Origin: Phoronis australis
Taxonomy: Eukaryota; Phoronida; Phoronidae
Length of the DNA stretch: 62,000 nucleotides
Direction: 5' to 3'
Assembly: GCA_002633005.1 (NCBI GenBank)
Contig: NMRA01000033.1
Coordinates: forward strand, 890,611-952,610
Under the pieces are notes generated by a model that made no database searches, had not been told where the DNA came from, and saw only the letters and a list, made by a program, of their open reading frames with translations. Numbering within the stretch: position 1 is the first letter of the stretch; each line of letters opens with the position of its first letter. Shown here in pieces: positions 1-27,897 of this stretch. The position numbers and the translations under genes were made by a program.

Positions 1-1
1 C

Positions 2-340
2 TGGGTACTAAAATTAGGGACACTAGGGTTGACGACTTGTACTCCAAGCTGGGATTTATGAAAGTAAGACAAAGAAATAAATATCTCTGCCTGTTGTATA
101 TACAGATGTATCAATGGCTTGGCTCCTGCATATCTCAGCAGTAAATTCAATAGCAGTCAGGCTGTTTACTCTACACGTTCTTCTGTTGCTGGCAATGTTT
201 CTTCTAAAAAAATTAAAACCGAGACTGGCAAGAGATCTTTTATCTATGCAGCTGCTATAATATGGAATTCTTTTAGCCCAGAAATTAAACGGTCCAATTC
301 AATTACTACCTTTAAAGTTAATTTTAAAAAGTGGCTGTAA
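2..340 (+). pseudogene. 3' end of a non-LTR (CR1-like) reverse transcriptase, frameshifted
   Basis: The C-terminal tail of a non-LTR retrotransposon polymerase. Reading from base 1, one frame gives ...DDLYSKLGFMKVRQRNKYL. A one-base shift near 105-112 then leads into a second frame with INGLAPAYLSS, followed by KRSFIYAAAIIWNSFSPEIK and a final FKVNFKKWL before the stop at 338-340. The order 'NGLAPxYL ... R.FxYAxxxxWNSLPxxI ... SFKxxLKxxL' is the usual ending of CR1/L2-like RT proteins. The frameshift and the loss of everything upstream show a dead fragment, or one continuing left of the window. The family assignment rests on recognition only; RTE or Rex1 relatives are possible. Confidence 0.8.
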
Positions 341-660
341 TTTACTTAACCTTTTATACCCTGCCTATCTTAATCATGTCATTTTTTCATTGTCGTAAAT
401 ACTCTCATTGTCTAGAGTCATCTCTTAATTTATTTCATCTGTCTTAGTTAATTTTTTACCATTATTTGTCATTTAGTTATTGTCTTAATTCTCAACCTTA
501 ACTGTTTTAATTGTATCTTTGTTACATATATTTCATTGTTGTTTTATTACTTCATTGTATTATATTACTGTTTTTCTTGTTGAGGGCCCTCTTGGAAAGC
601 AGTGCTATCACTGAAGAGGCCACCCTCATTTTAAATATCACAATAATAAATAAATTTTAA
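341..660 (+). mobile_element. 3' UTR and A-rich tail of the same non-LTR element
   Basis: An AT-rich 3' UTR follows the RT stop. It contains a block near 579-632 (TTGAGGGCCCTCTTGGAAAG, then CTGAAGAGGCCACCCTC) that can fold on itself and resembles the 3' UTR of invertebrate CR1-like elements. The element ends in an AATAATAAATAAATTTTAAT tract around 643-660. The exact 3' end is uncertain because the flank is also AT-rich. Confidence 0.6.
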
Positions 661-2400
661 TTTAGCCAAAGGCTAATATACAGCATGGTCCTCTCACAGC
701 AAAACTTTAAATAAAATAAATTAAGATAGATAGATTGATTAAATTAAGTTACATTAAAATAAAATGAATATTTTTCAAATTGAACTTACAAATTGAATTA
801 AAAATGAATTAAAACTTGGGTTCACTGCTCCGAAAATAATAAAATTTCTGAATCAAGTGTGAATTTTAATACTTTTACATGCAAAAATAATCCATACATC
901 GTTTAATAGATGCACTGAGTGGTGTCCCTACACCCAAAAGAACACCTGGGTATCATGCGCATGCAAAATTGCCCGAATATCTTACGAACACCGAAAAATG
1001 AGTATGTACTTGCATCTTCAAAAGAATATGAATTATCAACCACGATACATTCATCAAATCCAAGTCAAGATCGCATAATTTCACAGTGTTACTGAAAAAT
1101 TTAGGGCCGCTGCTCCTCAACCTCACCCACCGCGTAACCAAGCGCACGGACGAGTCGCTTATCGCTCAGTGCTTGTCGAGCTATTTCATTCCAGGAGTAG
1201 TACGCCAACAGGAATACCCTAATATTTACAGTAATCAGCTGGTGACTGATGGAACACCTGTAAAGACTGACTATGGCTTGCTTTCAAGTCAACGAGAAAA
1301 TGTAAGCAGTAGGGAGGGCCCACAATTAACTGACTTAGAAGTTTTGCTGGAGATCAAAATTTACCACTATTTTGGTACTTCGAAATTTAGACAGTAACCC
1401 GTTCCCGCCCGGCAAAAAAAGCAAGTAAACTGGGGGTATTAAAAATAAACCGTAACCGGCATGAAGCGTGTTTAAACGTGCCTTTGGGAATTTTTGACCC
1501 TTTGTCAAGACAAACAAAAATTATCGTTTTAGTCATTTTGTAATATTTAAAATATAAAATTCCAGGCTGTCCATAACTCTGTGCAAATGTCAGATAAAAA
1601 AACAACTTGAGTGTAATAAGAACCACCATTATTGAGAAAGTAATGCTAACAATTACTTTCCACTTCATTAGCTTAGATCAACACAAATGCAAAGGGTGTA
1701 CTCCGGCACGCTTCATAAAAAATGTCTTGGCAAAGGTCAGCTCCCGAGTGACCAGTGCAAACGAGATGTTCTCCCGGCATTTTATCTCGAGAAAGGCGCC
1801 TTTTCGTAAACAATTTTGTCGGAAAAGCACCATGTTGAAGGGAAACTGGTGAAAAATATGAGAGGCTCACCCCTTCATGATACACTTTCTCATGACACAG
1901 ACGGCGCCGATCCCGGCGATGCGGAATCCCGTCTATGAACTTCTATGCCGGCTGTCCACCCGGGCGGGCGGTGGCCGACATCGTCAGATCCCGGGCGGCA
2001 CCTCGGGTTGCACGGGGAGGCATGCCCCAGGAGTTTAGACTAAGATTTGACCACCTCCACATGTTCTCCTGTCTTTCTTATATACATTTGTCCATTTGAG
2101 GGCAATTTTTAGTGTCTTGCAGTTATCATTAGTCTTCGGAAAGCACTGACTTTTCTTCCAGTGCTGTAGTAGCGGAAATGATCGAGGTATAATGGGCGAA
2201 CAACTTGAATGCCCACCCTATCACCTTGAGCACTGAATTTCAAAAGTGTACTGAATTCGCACTATAAACCTAGGACTATAACTCCCAGTATAAACGTAAC
2301 TCTGTGCGTAGGCGCTACGTTTATGTCAATGGGTCATGGCTCTTTTGTGCAATAATCAACAGATGGCGCGATCAATTCGCGGGTAAAGGTCACATGTTCA
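661..2400. other. Intergenic, no gene recognised; GC-rich patch at 1890-2030
   Basis: No ORF here resembles a known protein. A 103-codon open frame at 1086-1397 has no recognisable motif. The stretch about 1890-2030 is strongly GC- and CpG-rich compared with its surroundings (GGCGCCGATCCCGGCG, CCACCCGGGCGGGCGGTGG) and could be a structured repeat or part of an upstream control region of MCM6. I could not assign it to a tRNA or rRNA. Confidence 0.4.
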
Positions 2401-2411
2401 TTTGGCGGGAA
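2401..2411 (+). promoter_or_regulatory. E2F-type site upstream of MCM6
   Basis: TTTGGCGGGAA is a full match to the E2F core (TTTSGCGSGAA-like). It lies 64-74 bp before the MCM6 ATG at 2475. MCM2-7 genes are classic E2F targets in animals, so position and motif agree. No TATA box is seen nearby, as is common for such promoters. Binding itself is inferred. Confidence 0.65.
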
Positions 2412-2474
2412 TTGTTTTGTTAGGGAACATCAAGTTTTTGTACACAGTATTCCTAATTTCCTGACAAATCTATC

Positions 2475-18919
<16,445 letters not shown>

Positions 18920-19378
18920 ACTGGATTTTGTTGAGAAATTAGCCGCGCTGCTACTCGCCAGCTATTTGTGTAACATTGGCGTGATCTTGAAATTAATATT
19001 GTATAATTTTGATTTCGAGACTGTCCGTTTGTTGTCATTAGCAATGAATGAGTGGTCTAAATCTTGTGGTCCACCTGTACCACTGAATATTTGAATAGAA
19101 TTAGGTTCCTGTAAGTTATTATTGTGATTATTAACTCGACGTGCTAATCATTGCCTGAAGTCGAGTATTTCCTATAGGCACAGGATGGTGTGGTACGAAT
19201 TCTTCTGACTAGCACAGATAAAGTCAAGATAAAAAGGTCATCTGGCGTCAGGCAGGTGCAGGTACAGAAACTCAGTTTGGTTGGCGTGTTAATCTTATGT
19301 AAAAATCTGGTGTACTTCAATGACTGGGATGACTGTATTGTTTTGTTCCTATGTAAATATGAAATTGGAACTTTTGTA

Positions 19379-19384
19379 AATAAA
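19379..19384 (+). terminator. Candidate poly(A) signal of MCM6
   Basis: AATAAA 460 bp after the MCM6 stop, followed within 30 bp by a GT-rich stretch (TGGTGTTGTC) that could serve as downstream element. The 3' UTR would run 18920 to about 19400. An earlier non-canonical signal cannot be excluded. Confidence 0.5.
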
Positions 19385-19419
19385 TGATGAAACTGATCTG
19401 GTGTTGTCATTGAAATTCT

Positions 19420-20740
19420 TGAGCTGGTGTAACAATATTTCCCTTAGTTTGACTTCTGGGAATATGGTGTGGGATCTGCATCTCGGGAAAATTCACCAAG
19501 GCATATTAAAGGTAAAGTTTCTGACAAAAGTTCTATTCAAATCTACTGTTGCTCAAAGTGAGAGGTCAGTCGGGAGAACTGTTGCTAGGCTTTCAACAAT
19601 GAAAGCTTAAAGTTAAAAAAATAACTTCGTTCAGCCATGTGTCTGACATCTGGAGACTAGTCAGCTGCGCTTTTAGAAAGTACATTCGCCTCCTGACCAC
19701 AAAAAAGATAGTTGTGGCAATTTTTTATTTCTATACGAGTAGTTTGCAATACCAATGTTGGCATTCCTGGAATAAAAAGCACTATCAGGTACCTTTTAAA
19801 CCATATTTATATCTTGCTATTCATATTTGTTTCGTATTTTGTTGTAGGAGCCCCCATATGGGGTGCAAATTCAGTTTCCCTCTCCTGAACTATTTGGACT
19901 TGATTTTGCGAAAAGCAAACTAATACTACAAGTACGCACAAGAACAGCCTTCTCGTTTTTCTCAAAAGAAGGATTACTGTCAATTGCGCACTTTTCGAAG
20001 ACTTACTGCAACTCAAAATTGCCTCTTTTCAGATTTAACCAATTACAAAAGCACTTGTTCGTCTGTACACATCTTTTAAATGAGCAGGAAAATTCAATCG
20101 GAATTTTTACTTCTTGATTTACTTTTTACCCACCATGGACAAATAAGTTGAGGGCAACAATAAGATCAATTGGACAGTCATTATTTCCGATTGGCGTGAA
20201 CACAAAATCTCTCGTGACACTCCACTCGTCTTCAGTAAAGACAATATATGCGTCTAATGACAATGAATTTGGCTTCTTGCATACTTGGCGCATGTTTCAT
20301 ATTTCCCTTATAGGTGTTCGTTTCATCCGTACCCTAGTTGAGATTTTGAACCATTCCAATGCAACCGTGCACAACGATTACTCGTGCTGCAAAAAGTACG
20401 GTATTACTGTCACCACGATGGCTTCATGCACCGTAACATATGAAATCCAGCCTCTGTTTAATTTGCCCTTTGTGTTGAAGGTCATAAACAGGTAGCATGG
20501 TCTGTTGCCTTCATGATTTTTCATCAGACACGCACCGTCTGGGACCGTGCTAATGACCAGTGACGTACAAGACGCAGGGGTGCATACCACATTTCAACAT
20601 CACACCAGTGGTTTAACCGATAGCGTACGATTCATGCTACATTGTAACCAACCACGAAAAAGGTAGTAACAATCTGAAAAAATATGCTACCACACTGGCA
20701 TGCAGTTTTGAAATTTACAATCATCTGTGGCATCAATGAA
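19420..20740. other. Intergenic, nothing recognised
   Basis: Several 60-115 codon open frames overlap on both strands here, none with a recognisable domain, consistent splice sites or a promoter. I see no RNA gene and no clear transposon ends. Confidence 0.4.
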
Positions 20741-20745
20741 CGTGT

Positions 20746-21072
20746 TCACGTCAAATTATACGAGAAGGTTGCCACTTTGGCGCGCCGCCTGATACATGAC
20801 CACTTGATATCTCTGTCTGCTCCTGTGCCGTACCCCACCGACTGCACCGGCCTGTTGGTGTAGTATCCGGAGTGTTTACGGATGTTCTCGAGATTCAGTT
20901 CTATGCTTTGTACAGTAGCTCTGTGTTGTTCCTTTTTAACGAGTGTCTCCCGGAATATTTGTTGGAGCCTCTTGTTCAGCTTCGCTGTTTCGCCCTGGTT
21001 TTTAACAATCGTCAGAACTTCTCCAAATATTCTTGTATGTGGATTCACGCGGGAATATTGAATCGACGCCAT
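20746..21072 (-). CDS. Possible small coiled-coil protein, 108 aa, unknown family
   Basis: An open frame on the minus strand from ATG at 21072 to TGA at 20746. I do not recognise the family. The middle third (KLNKRLQQIFRETLVKKEQ and the following QSIELNLENIRKH) has a strong heptad-like charged/leucine pattern of a coiled coil. The tail is aromatic and basic (GYYTNRPVQS, CIRRRAKVATFSYNLT). The start context is ATCATGG, a good Kozak match, and a TATA box (ATATATAAG, minus strand, 21150-21158) lies about 78 bp upstream. Both support a real gene. It may be a single-exon gene or a first coding exon. No signal peptide or membrane segment. It could still be a chance ORF. Confidence 0.45.
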   Translation of the reverse strand: MASIQYSRVNPHTRIFGEVLTIVKNQGETAKLNKRLQQIFRETLVKKEQHRATVQSIELNLENIRKHSGYYTNRPVQSVGYGTGADRDIKWSCIRRRAKVATFSYNLT

Positions 21073-21149
21073 GATACTGTCGAAGTCGACGAAACAGATG
21101 TTGAGAATATCACCTCAGTCCCTTACAATGATTATTCCTTTGGTTCACG

Positions 21150-21158
21150 CTTATATAT
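21150..21158 (-). promoter_or_regulatory. TATA box for the minus-strand ORF at 20746-21072
   Basis: On the minus strand the sequence reads ATATATAAGCG, a canonical TATA element, 78-86 bases before the ATG at 21072. The spacing leaves room for a start site and about 50 bases of 5' UTR. Its value depends on whether the ORF is real. Confidence 0.4.
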
Positions 21159-21159
21159 T

Positions 21160-24100
21160 GGCATTCGCCTTTTCACTCGCATGTAAGCGATATAACGCCA
21201 GCCGAGACAGGAACGTCAAAACGAAAGGAGTGTGGCGAGTACGTCTCACTTTCAATTTTCTTCCAGATCACAAAATTCCGCAAACTCACAGCGCAGTTAT
21301 CTGATAAAAACGTTACTTTAAAAGCACTCCATTGGCATCCTTCTGAAGGACTCCCGTTCTCGTCAAAGTTCTATTGAAACAGTTGTGCACTAAGCCGGTG
21401 TATTGTCTCTCAGCGTCAACAAAACAACAATAGGCAAGGATGTTTATATTGTTATATGGTTACCGTCGCAGTTTTCTTCCTGTCATATTAACAATTGTTG
21501 ACGTATTGGAATTCAATAATTTCAAAGTTGGTCAGATCAGAGTATTTTGGGACATTGATTTAATTAGTGGCAACTTGAATCGATCAGTACTGAGAATATC
21601 TAATGACAATTAAGATCCGTGGCATCCACAATTCGGAAAACAGCACATTTTTCTACTTTCTTCCCGGTCCCTCAAAATAAGACTCTGCGTATTATCGATT
21701 GGAAGATAGACTGTCACCACAAGATATTCCTTAATTATAATTTTGGCTCAAAAATAAGTCCCATAATGCGGCTACTGTTCGGAAAATTTTCAATGGATGT
21801 ACACCACGAGGGCCTGCTAGTGATTGCGGATACCATCGGTATATTGATTCTCATGAACATGCAAGTGCGTCAGCGCACGTCCGGCTCTTGAGGTCGATGG
21901 CTGAGAATAGGCAGCTGGGTGATGTGCTCATGGACTTTGTCTCGTCTTTTTGGTTATACATGTAAGCTGTGTCTAGTTTCCGTTGCATAAACGCCGATAT
22001 ATGACGTACAAACGCCGATATATGACGCACAAACGCCGATATATGACGCACAGACACCGATATATGACGCACAAACTTTTATGATTTTTGCGAAGAAAAA
22101 TAAACTGCGCATAAAAAGGAAACGAAATGAATATTCATATGAAATGATATTTTACCATGTTATTGATACCATTACATATAAAATTCTTCAAGATTTCTGG
22201 CTTTCACAAAATATCTACAACGGTGTTAATATCTATAGTTATTTACATCAAAGAGATTTTATTAGATTCTAACTTGAACGTTTGTTACGAAAGCTCAATG
22301 CAATTTACGTTTTTTAAGTTTAGACTAAAATTTTAACAAAAAGTAGCTGGGTTTAATTTACATTGCCCAAGCGTGCTTTTAAAAAGTTGCGTCATGCGGT
22401 TGAAAGTTTTAAATAGGCACATCAAGTTTTTCGGCAAAAAGATAGTTTCTACGTCAAAATCCCTCGGCTAGCCTCGGGATTTTGAATAAATTTCCAAGAG
22501 ATTTTGCCCTTATCATGAAGCAGAGACGAGTGTAGAATTCTCTGTATTCGCAAACATATTTGTTCTTCCAAAACAACGTTATCACTTCATTATCCTATTA
22601 GTTTGACGTTTGTCACGCCTAATGCAGTAGTGAAATTTCTTTCACGGCATCTGATAGGATATGCAGCTGCCAGTTGGCCGGTCGTAGATGAAACTCATTG
22701 CCGTGAATAACACTAGCCATTCCAGTTCTTCTCAATTAGCACGGAAACGAAACAGGGAAAAGGCTCATCGTAAGAGTAGCCAATGTATAGAAGGAAAACC
22801 AATAGAATCATACTTAAAACTTCGATTTTTAATCGTAGTAGTACACCTGTCCACGACTTCGTCCACGGACTTCAATATTGTCTCACCAATACAGTTCTCA
22901 GTAAACGGGGAAAACACGAGTTCGATCCGACTAAGCGTTGTTCGGTAAAAGTTTGAAAGAAATCCGTGGGCGGCCCATTCGAGACATTTCTTGACCGAAA
23001 TTGCCTGTTGAAGTAGACATTTTAATCACCTAAGAAATCTGTTTTCACTGAAAATTTTTGAGATTTCTAATGCAGTGGTGTTCAAGAACAAATTGATCTT
23101 GTTTGTTAGTGTGGCCACTTTTTGTTATACATCTAATTTGTATAAATCCAATAGAACCTCCATATGTTCTTGTAATCAAGTATCCGGATATGATTACCTA
23201 GATTTTTTGGTAGTAAAAGGTTTCTTGTTGTTTCGTGTACAGGTTGTCCCCTGAACCATTTTAGCTTATGGTCGCTAATTTTACTTCGTGGAACGTAAAT
23301 TGGAACCAAAAGTTACGTAGCCAGAAATAACTACCCAGAAATATTTGGTATAGTATAAGTTCTTTTGTTGTTCCATGTCCACGTTGACCCTTGAACCATT
23401 TGAGCTGAGACGGAATCGCGACAACCTCGGGCATTTTTAATAAAGTAAGTTAAGGCCGCCAATTTGCAAAATCTATTTTTCCTAATAACTTCTTTATCAA
23501 ACACGGCAAATAAAACATTTTCATGTTTTGTACTGTTACTATGGTCAATGAATTTCATGGTGGGAGATTGCCGGTGGATATGTCTTGCATTATTTATGCA
23601 ATTTAACGCAGTCATTATTTAAAATTCTACTTGTGCATACAGCTGGGGTAACAGGCACTACAGGTACTGTTTTGGTGCTTGCATCAATATTTTCATGGTC
23701 AATTAATGCCTATGCTGTGATTATGGACTATTATTACTAACTGCTGGGAACATCCAGTGATGCAAAAACTAAATTCGTCGTTTCTCCTTGGCATAACGTT
23801 GGCGTGCAGATCAAACTCTTCCGATTCTTTATGGTCTAACTTGTCTTTTGTAAATCTATGTTGTATAGTAAAGCAGACCTAGGAACCGCGACCAAACAGT
23901 TTATGGTGTTGGCGGACGAGAATACCTAATTGGGATACCTCGCAATTTTAAAACTCTTGAGGGAGTGAGATTGTAGAGACTAATTGCTATGGGAAAGGTA
24001 ACTTTTAACTCTTTATGTAATACTTCTTACATCGATAAAACATGATGAAAAACAACGTCATTAATCTAGTCAGGACTCTTTGACAGGGGCATCGGTCACT

Positions 24101-27100
24101 TTCAACATTGAGGTATTAACCACAGCTTACTTAGGGCACACAGTGCTCACATACCCGCGCCCCGCACCATTATAAAATTATGAAACAAAAATTTTTAGAT
24201 ACATGATTAATTACCACGTAACACTGAAGTTGGCCCAACAACAGCAACCAGTTTGTTTGAATTTTACCAAAGTCGGCGCAGGGGTATACATGTACTGTAT
24301 GGACTATCGTGTTTGAGCGTCATACCAACAGTTTTGCCCGATTACGGGCATAAGAGAATTTTAATCTTCCGGTCGCCACCAACTTTACGTCCACTAATTT
24401 CACCCCAGTAGCCAGCCGTTTTTTCTCCCGTTCACCACCTATTCGACCCCCTCCCTGATCGTATCCCAAAAGTCCACCCCTCCTGGAGTGGTTGCCGCCG
24501 ATTTCACATCCCGTCTTTTTATAATGCACATTTCCACATACTCGGGTGCACATTGGTGTGAGTACTACAAAGCAACCGCCATAGACAAAAATATTGAAAA
24601 CGAGCCTCAAAAGGCATGGAATGCATCAGCACGTCTTTTTCGCGAGATTCTCAGTGTGACACGCACCATCCTATCAGACGATAGGTATTTGCTCAACTCG
24701 AGTTCAGCCTACAACTAAGTTCACTGAGGTATCGTTAATTCTTACACGACCACTTGTGAATCCGCCGATTTTCTTAGATACATAAACATGTAACTAGAAA
24801 CCAACGAATTCGATGTCAGTCAAAACAGCATATTATAAGAAATTCCCGATGGCATACTCACAGATTCTTGACAGGCAACCAGGGAAACATAGGAGACAGG
24901 GCATCATTGAGATTTGGGCCCCAAGAAATGTTCCGAATTAACTCGTGTTAACTTGACGTATTTGGTTCATGCCAGAGGTAGCTATTACGGTTTATAAGTT
25001 AATCATGAACTCCACAAGAATTCGATGAAATCTTAAATAGTTTGTAAATGATTGCCAGTACATGTAAGCCTACAGTGCTTTGCGTACTTCAATTAATTAG
25101 ACATGTACTCTGTACACGGACTTCAAAAATTGTACCCCTGACAGTCTGTTCGACACAACTAAACTGATCTTCAAAAGAAATACTATTCATACGATACTAT
25201 GGAAAAACTATTGACATTTTATCGTTATAACATTCCTTTTGTGTTATTTACAAAATAGTGGTCTTCAGGCTTTTCAAACTTCCATCTTTTCGTTGGCGGT
25301 CTATTCTATTTTATTTTTTGAATAATGAAACGATTGTTAGTTGTTTTGGACCGAATGTCTTGGTATTTCTGTGCTTTGCACGAATTTATTTCGTGTTTTT
25401 AGTTTGGATTCTTGTCTTCTCCCCCACTGAATAGTTAAAAATAACGGATTTATTGAGGGGCAAAGGGGCAATTGCGTACATATCAACCACTACATTTTCA
25501 CATGTTATATTACTGGGTTTTTTTGCTATTTCTGTAGTGATGTTCCTTGGCCCTAATACGATACGTATTTTAAATACGTCATGCATCATATGCCTGTTGA
25601 GATACGCTTTTTTGCTAAAGTTGACAATAAATTTATCAAACCTTCGTTTTAACTTTTACTGGCAATCTCATTATAGAAAGATTTGCGTCAATTAACTGAA
25701 AAGTTCTCCTCGCCTTTCGTCGACTCTTACTGGCTCACGCAGGTTAAAGAGATTGACAATTATGAGTGCATTTTTCCACTTGAACAATCAGTATTTTGGC
25801 TCGTTTTTCGTAAGTGCTATGGTTTGCTGTGTTTTTTTTACAAAAATGCTATGGTTAGGGTAAAAATTGATTGACACGTATGTTATTACCCCCGGGCGGC
25901 CCCTTCGAGAGAGGAACCGTCTGAAACGGGATACCTTAAGAAATCGAAAAGAGGGACAGTTGAGTCTATAATCGTGCCACGGTCCAAGAAGTGGCAGTCT
26001 TTACATACGATTTCATAAAAACAGGAAAAGAGGGGCAATCCATTCCATCATTGGGCTCTCTCCGTGATTGCGGCAAGAAGTGAAAAAACACAAACATCAT
26101 GGTGGTCGGGTACTGAATGACATCAACTACTTACCACTTACCACTTGAAACTTTAGCAAATAAAACCAGGTGTCCGAGCTATTCAACTGCCTCAAACCTC
26201 AAACAATGATAAAAATGACCCTTATCGCCAAGCGGGACGTTTGGGATATTGGCGAGTAGAAACTGTATCAAAATTGCCGTAAATATTGATGATTGGTCAA
26301 CCCTGCTTATCAGCACTGAACTCGTGAGGTTGGACTACTTTTTATCAGTCGCCCGTCATATTTCAATTGAAATTGATGACAAAAACCAACCGCTATAATT
26401 GCAACGTTAATTTTGCGACAAGTTTGCGGGAATATATCAGCTTCTTTTCAAATTTCCCTGTTTAAGAGTAGTACTACATAAAGCGAGGAAATGCTCCTTT
26501 AAAAATCGGCATGTCAAAGAAGTAGGTCAATGGATTGTACCACAGCTAGTAATCATCCATCAACGATAAGAGGTCATCTAAGTAAAAAAAATTACAGGAG
26601 CAAGGCCTCAAATCGCTTCAGAGAACTTGTGCTGATCCACCAGGCAGGTAATTCGGTTTACTAGAAGGTAAATGTGTATAAGTAGCCAAAGTGGCTTGCC
26701 TATGGTCACGGATTGTTGATTCCACACGGCCAGGTTTGGTCAGATCCCATTCCAACCCCGACCTTCATTTTGCAGTCTCAGTCGGGTGCATTTTGATAGT
26801 TTCAGTAGTTGGGTAACTTTGTCGTCAGATATCGTGTGTGACCTTAAGAGATTTGTTTCATCACAGTGCCGGATTGTGGTTTCGGGGTGCCAAGATGTTG
26901 GAGAACAGTAATTTGAGCTGTGCTTCCGGTCTCTACAATTTTCCGGCATTTTCTTATCCCCTCAGTGTTCGCCATAATTCTGAGTCCCAGTACATGTATT
27001 AGAAGAGACCTGAAAGGCCCCGTTGACTACATGATAATGAGCCCTGTCATTTGTGTGATGAGTACGCATAATGCAGGAAATTAGAGCCCGACTATAAATT

Positions 27101-27540
27101 TTAATTTAACGTAGCTATTGCTGTAACTGCCACAGAACGTGAACTCATTCGCACCAAGCATACATATTTTTTATAGCTACAGAGACTGGCGTTGAGTATT
27201 TTTTAAGGTCTTTCCCGTGTCCAAAGCCTCAGTTGTCAAAATGAAGAATTCCCCGAAAATCTTCATTTTTGACCCTATAGAGAACTGAGACTAAAATATC
27301 TTTAGAATTATGATTAAAAAACTTATGTGACAACAAAAGTCGCGCGCTGTCATCTGATAACGAGAGACTTAAACATATACCTATTAGTGTTTGGATGTGC
27401 AAGATAACGGCTTGATAACGGCGGTGGGCATCAGTTGTCCTAAATCGCAACGATCCAAATACCTCGTTCAGTTTCGGATGAGGACATACTTGTTGATAGT
27501 TGAGATCTGCACGAAAGACCCGCAGTCATACAACGGATCG
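21160..27540. other. Long gene-poor intergenic stretch
   Basis: No recognisable protein-coding exon, rRNA or tRNA seen in about 6.4 kb. Open frames are short (60-96 codons), AT-rich and without motifs. It holds one short tandem array (21989-22072, listed separately). Pyrimidine-rich low-complexity DNA occurs around 24420-24490. A distant enhancer or lncRNA could be here but nothing shows it. Confidence 0.4.
21989..22072. repeat. 21-bp tandem repeat, 4 units
   Basis: Four head-to-tail 21-bp units built on AACGCCGATATATGACG. Units start at 21989, 22010, 22031 and 22052. Differences are a T for C in unit 1 and two changes in unit 4 (AGACACCG). There are no unique spacers, so this is a simple satellite-like array and not CRISPR. 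Confidence 0.92.
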
Positions 27541-27548
27541 GCTCAGCC

Positions 27549-27846
27549 CAGTGGCGGATTTGGGGTGAGGGTTGCCAAGGGGGCCATGCCCCCTAAAATT
27601 CTCCCAGATACCATTTGGCAGTTCGGGGTGCGAATTGTTGACTAGCATATGCGCGCACCCAGGGGAGGGGGGGGGGCTCGGGGGGTGAATACACAATGCA
27701 TAGGCCTTGAACAAAATAAGGTTCACAAACTCAAAAATTCGAGACCCCTGCATCCCTACATTTTAGGTTGAGCTCGCGCATGTGGCAAAATTCTGGTTAA
27801 TCCTGTGCCCTGCCCCCCATTACTCAAAATCCTGGATACGCAACTG
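27549..27846. mobile_element. Decayed hAT-like MITE
   Basis: The left end CAGTGGCGGATTTGGGG and the right end TCCTGGATACGCAACTG are imperfect inverted copies. The ends are followed by G-rich (GGGGGCCATGCCCCC) and C-rich subterminal DNA as in many marine-invertebrate hAT-like MITEs. Length 298 bp, no ORF for a transposase. No convincing 8-bp target duplication remains, so the class is tentative. It lies just before the first coding exon of EcKinase gene A. Confidence 0.5.
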
Positions 27847-27897
27847 CAGCTAACACAGAAAAATACTAAACTTGTATTTCTTTCAGATTCATGCAGA

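Noticed and set aside
1086-1397. 103-codon ORF upstream of MCM6
   Set aside because: No recognisable motif or homologue known to me, and no promoter or splice support.
21989-22072. Regular short repeats resembling a CRISPR array
   Set aside because: Units are contiguous with no unique spacers, no cas genes are present, and the DNA is animal nuclear.
24320-24718. Opposing ORFs near a pyrimidine-rich stretch
   Set aside because: Low complexity, no domain, no splice or promoter support.
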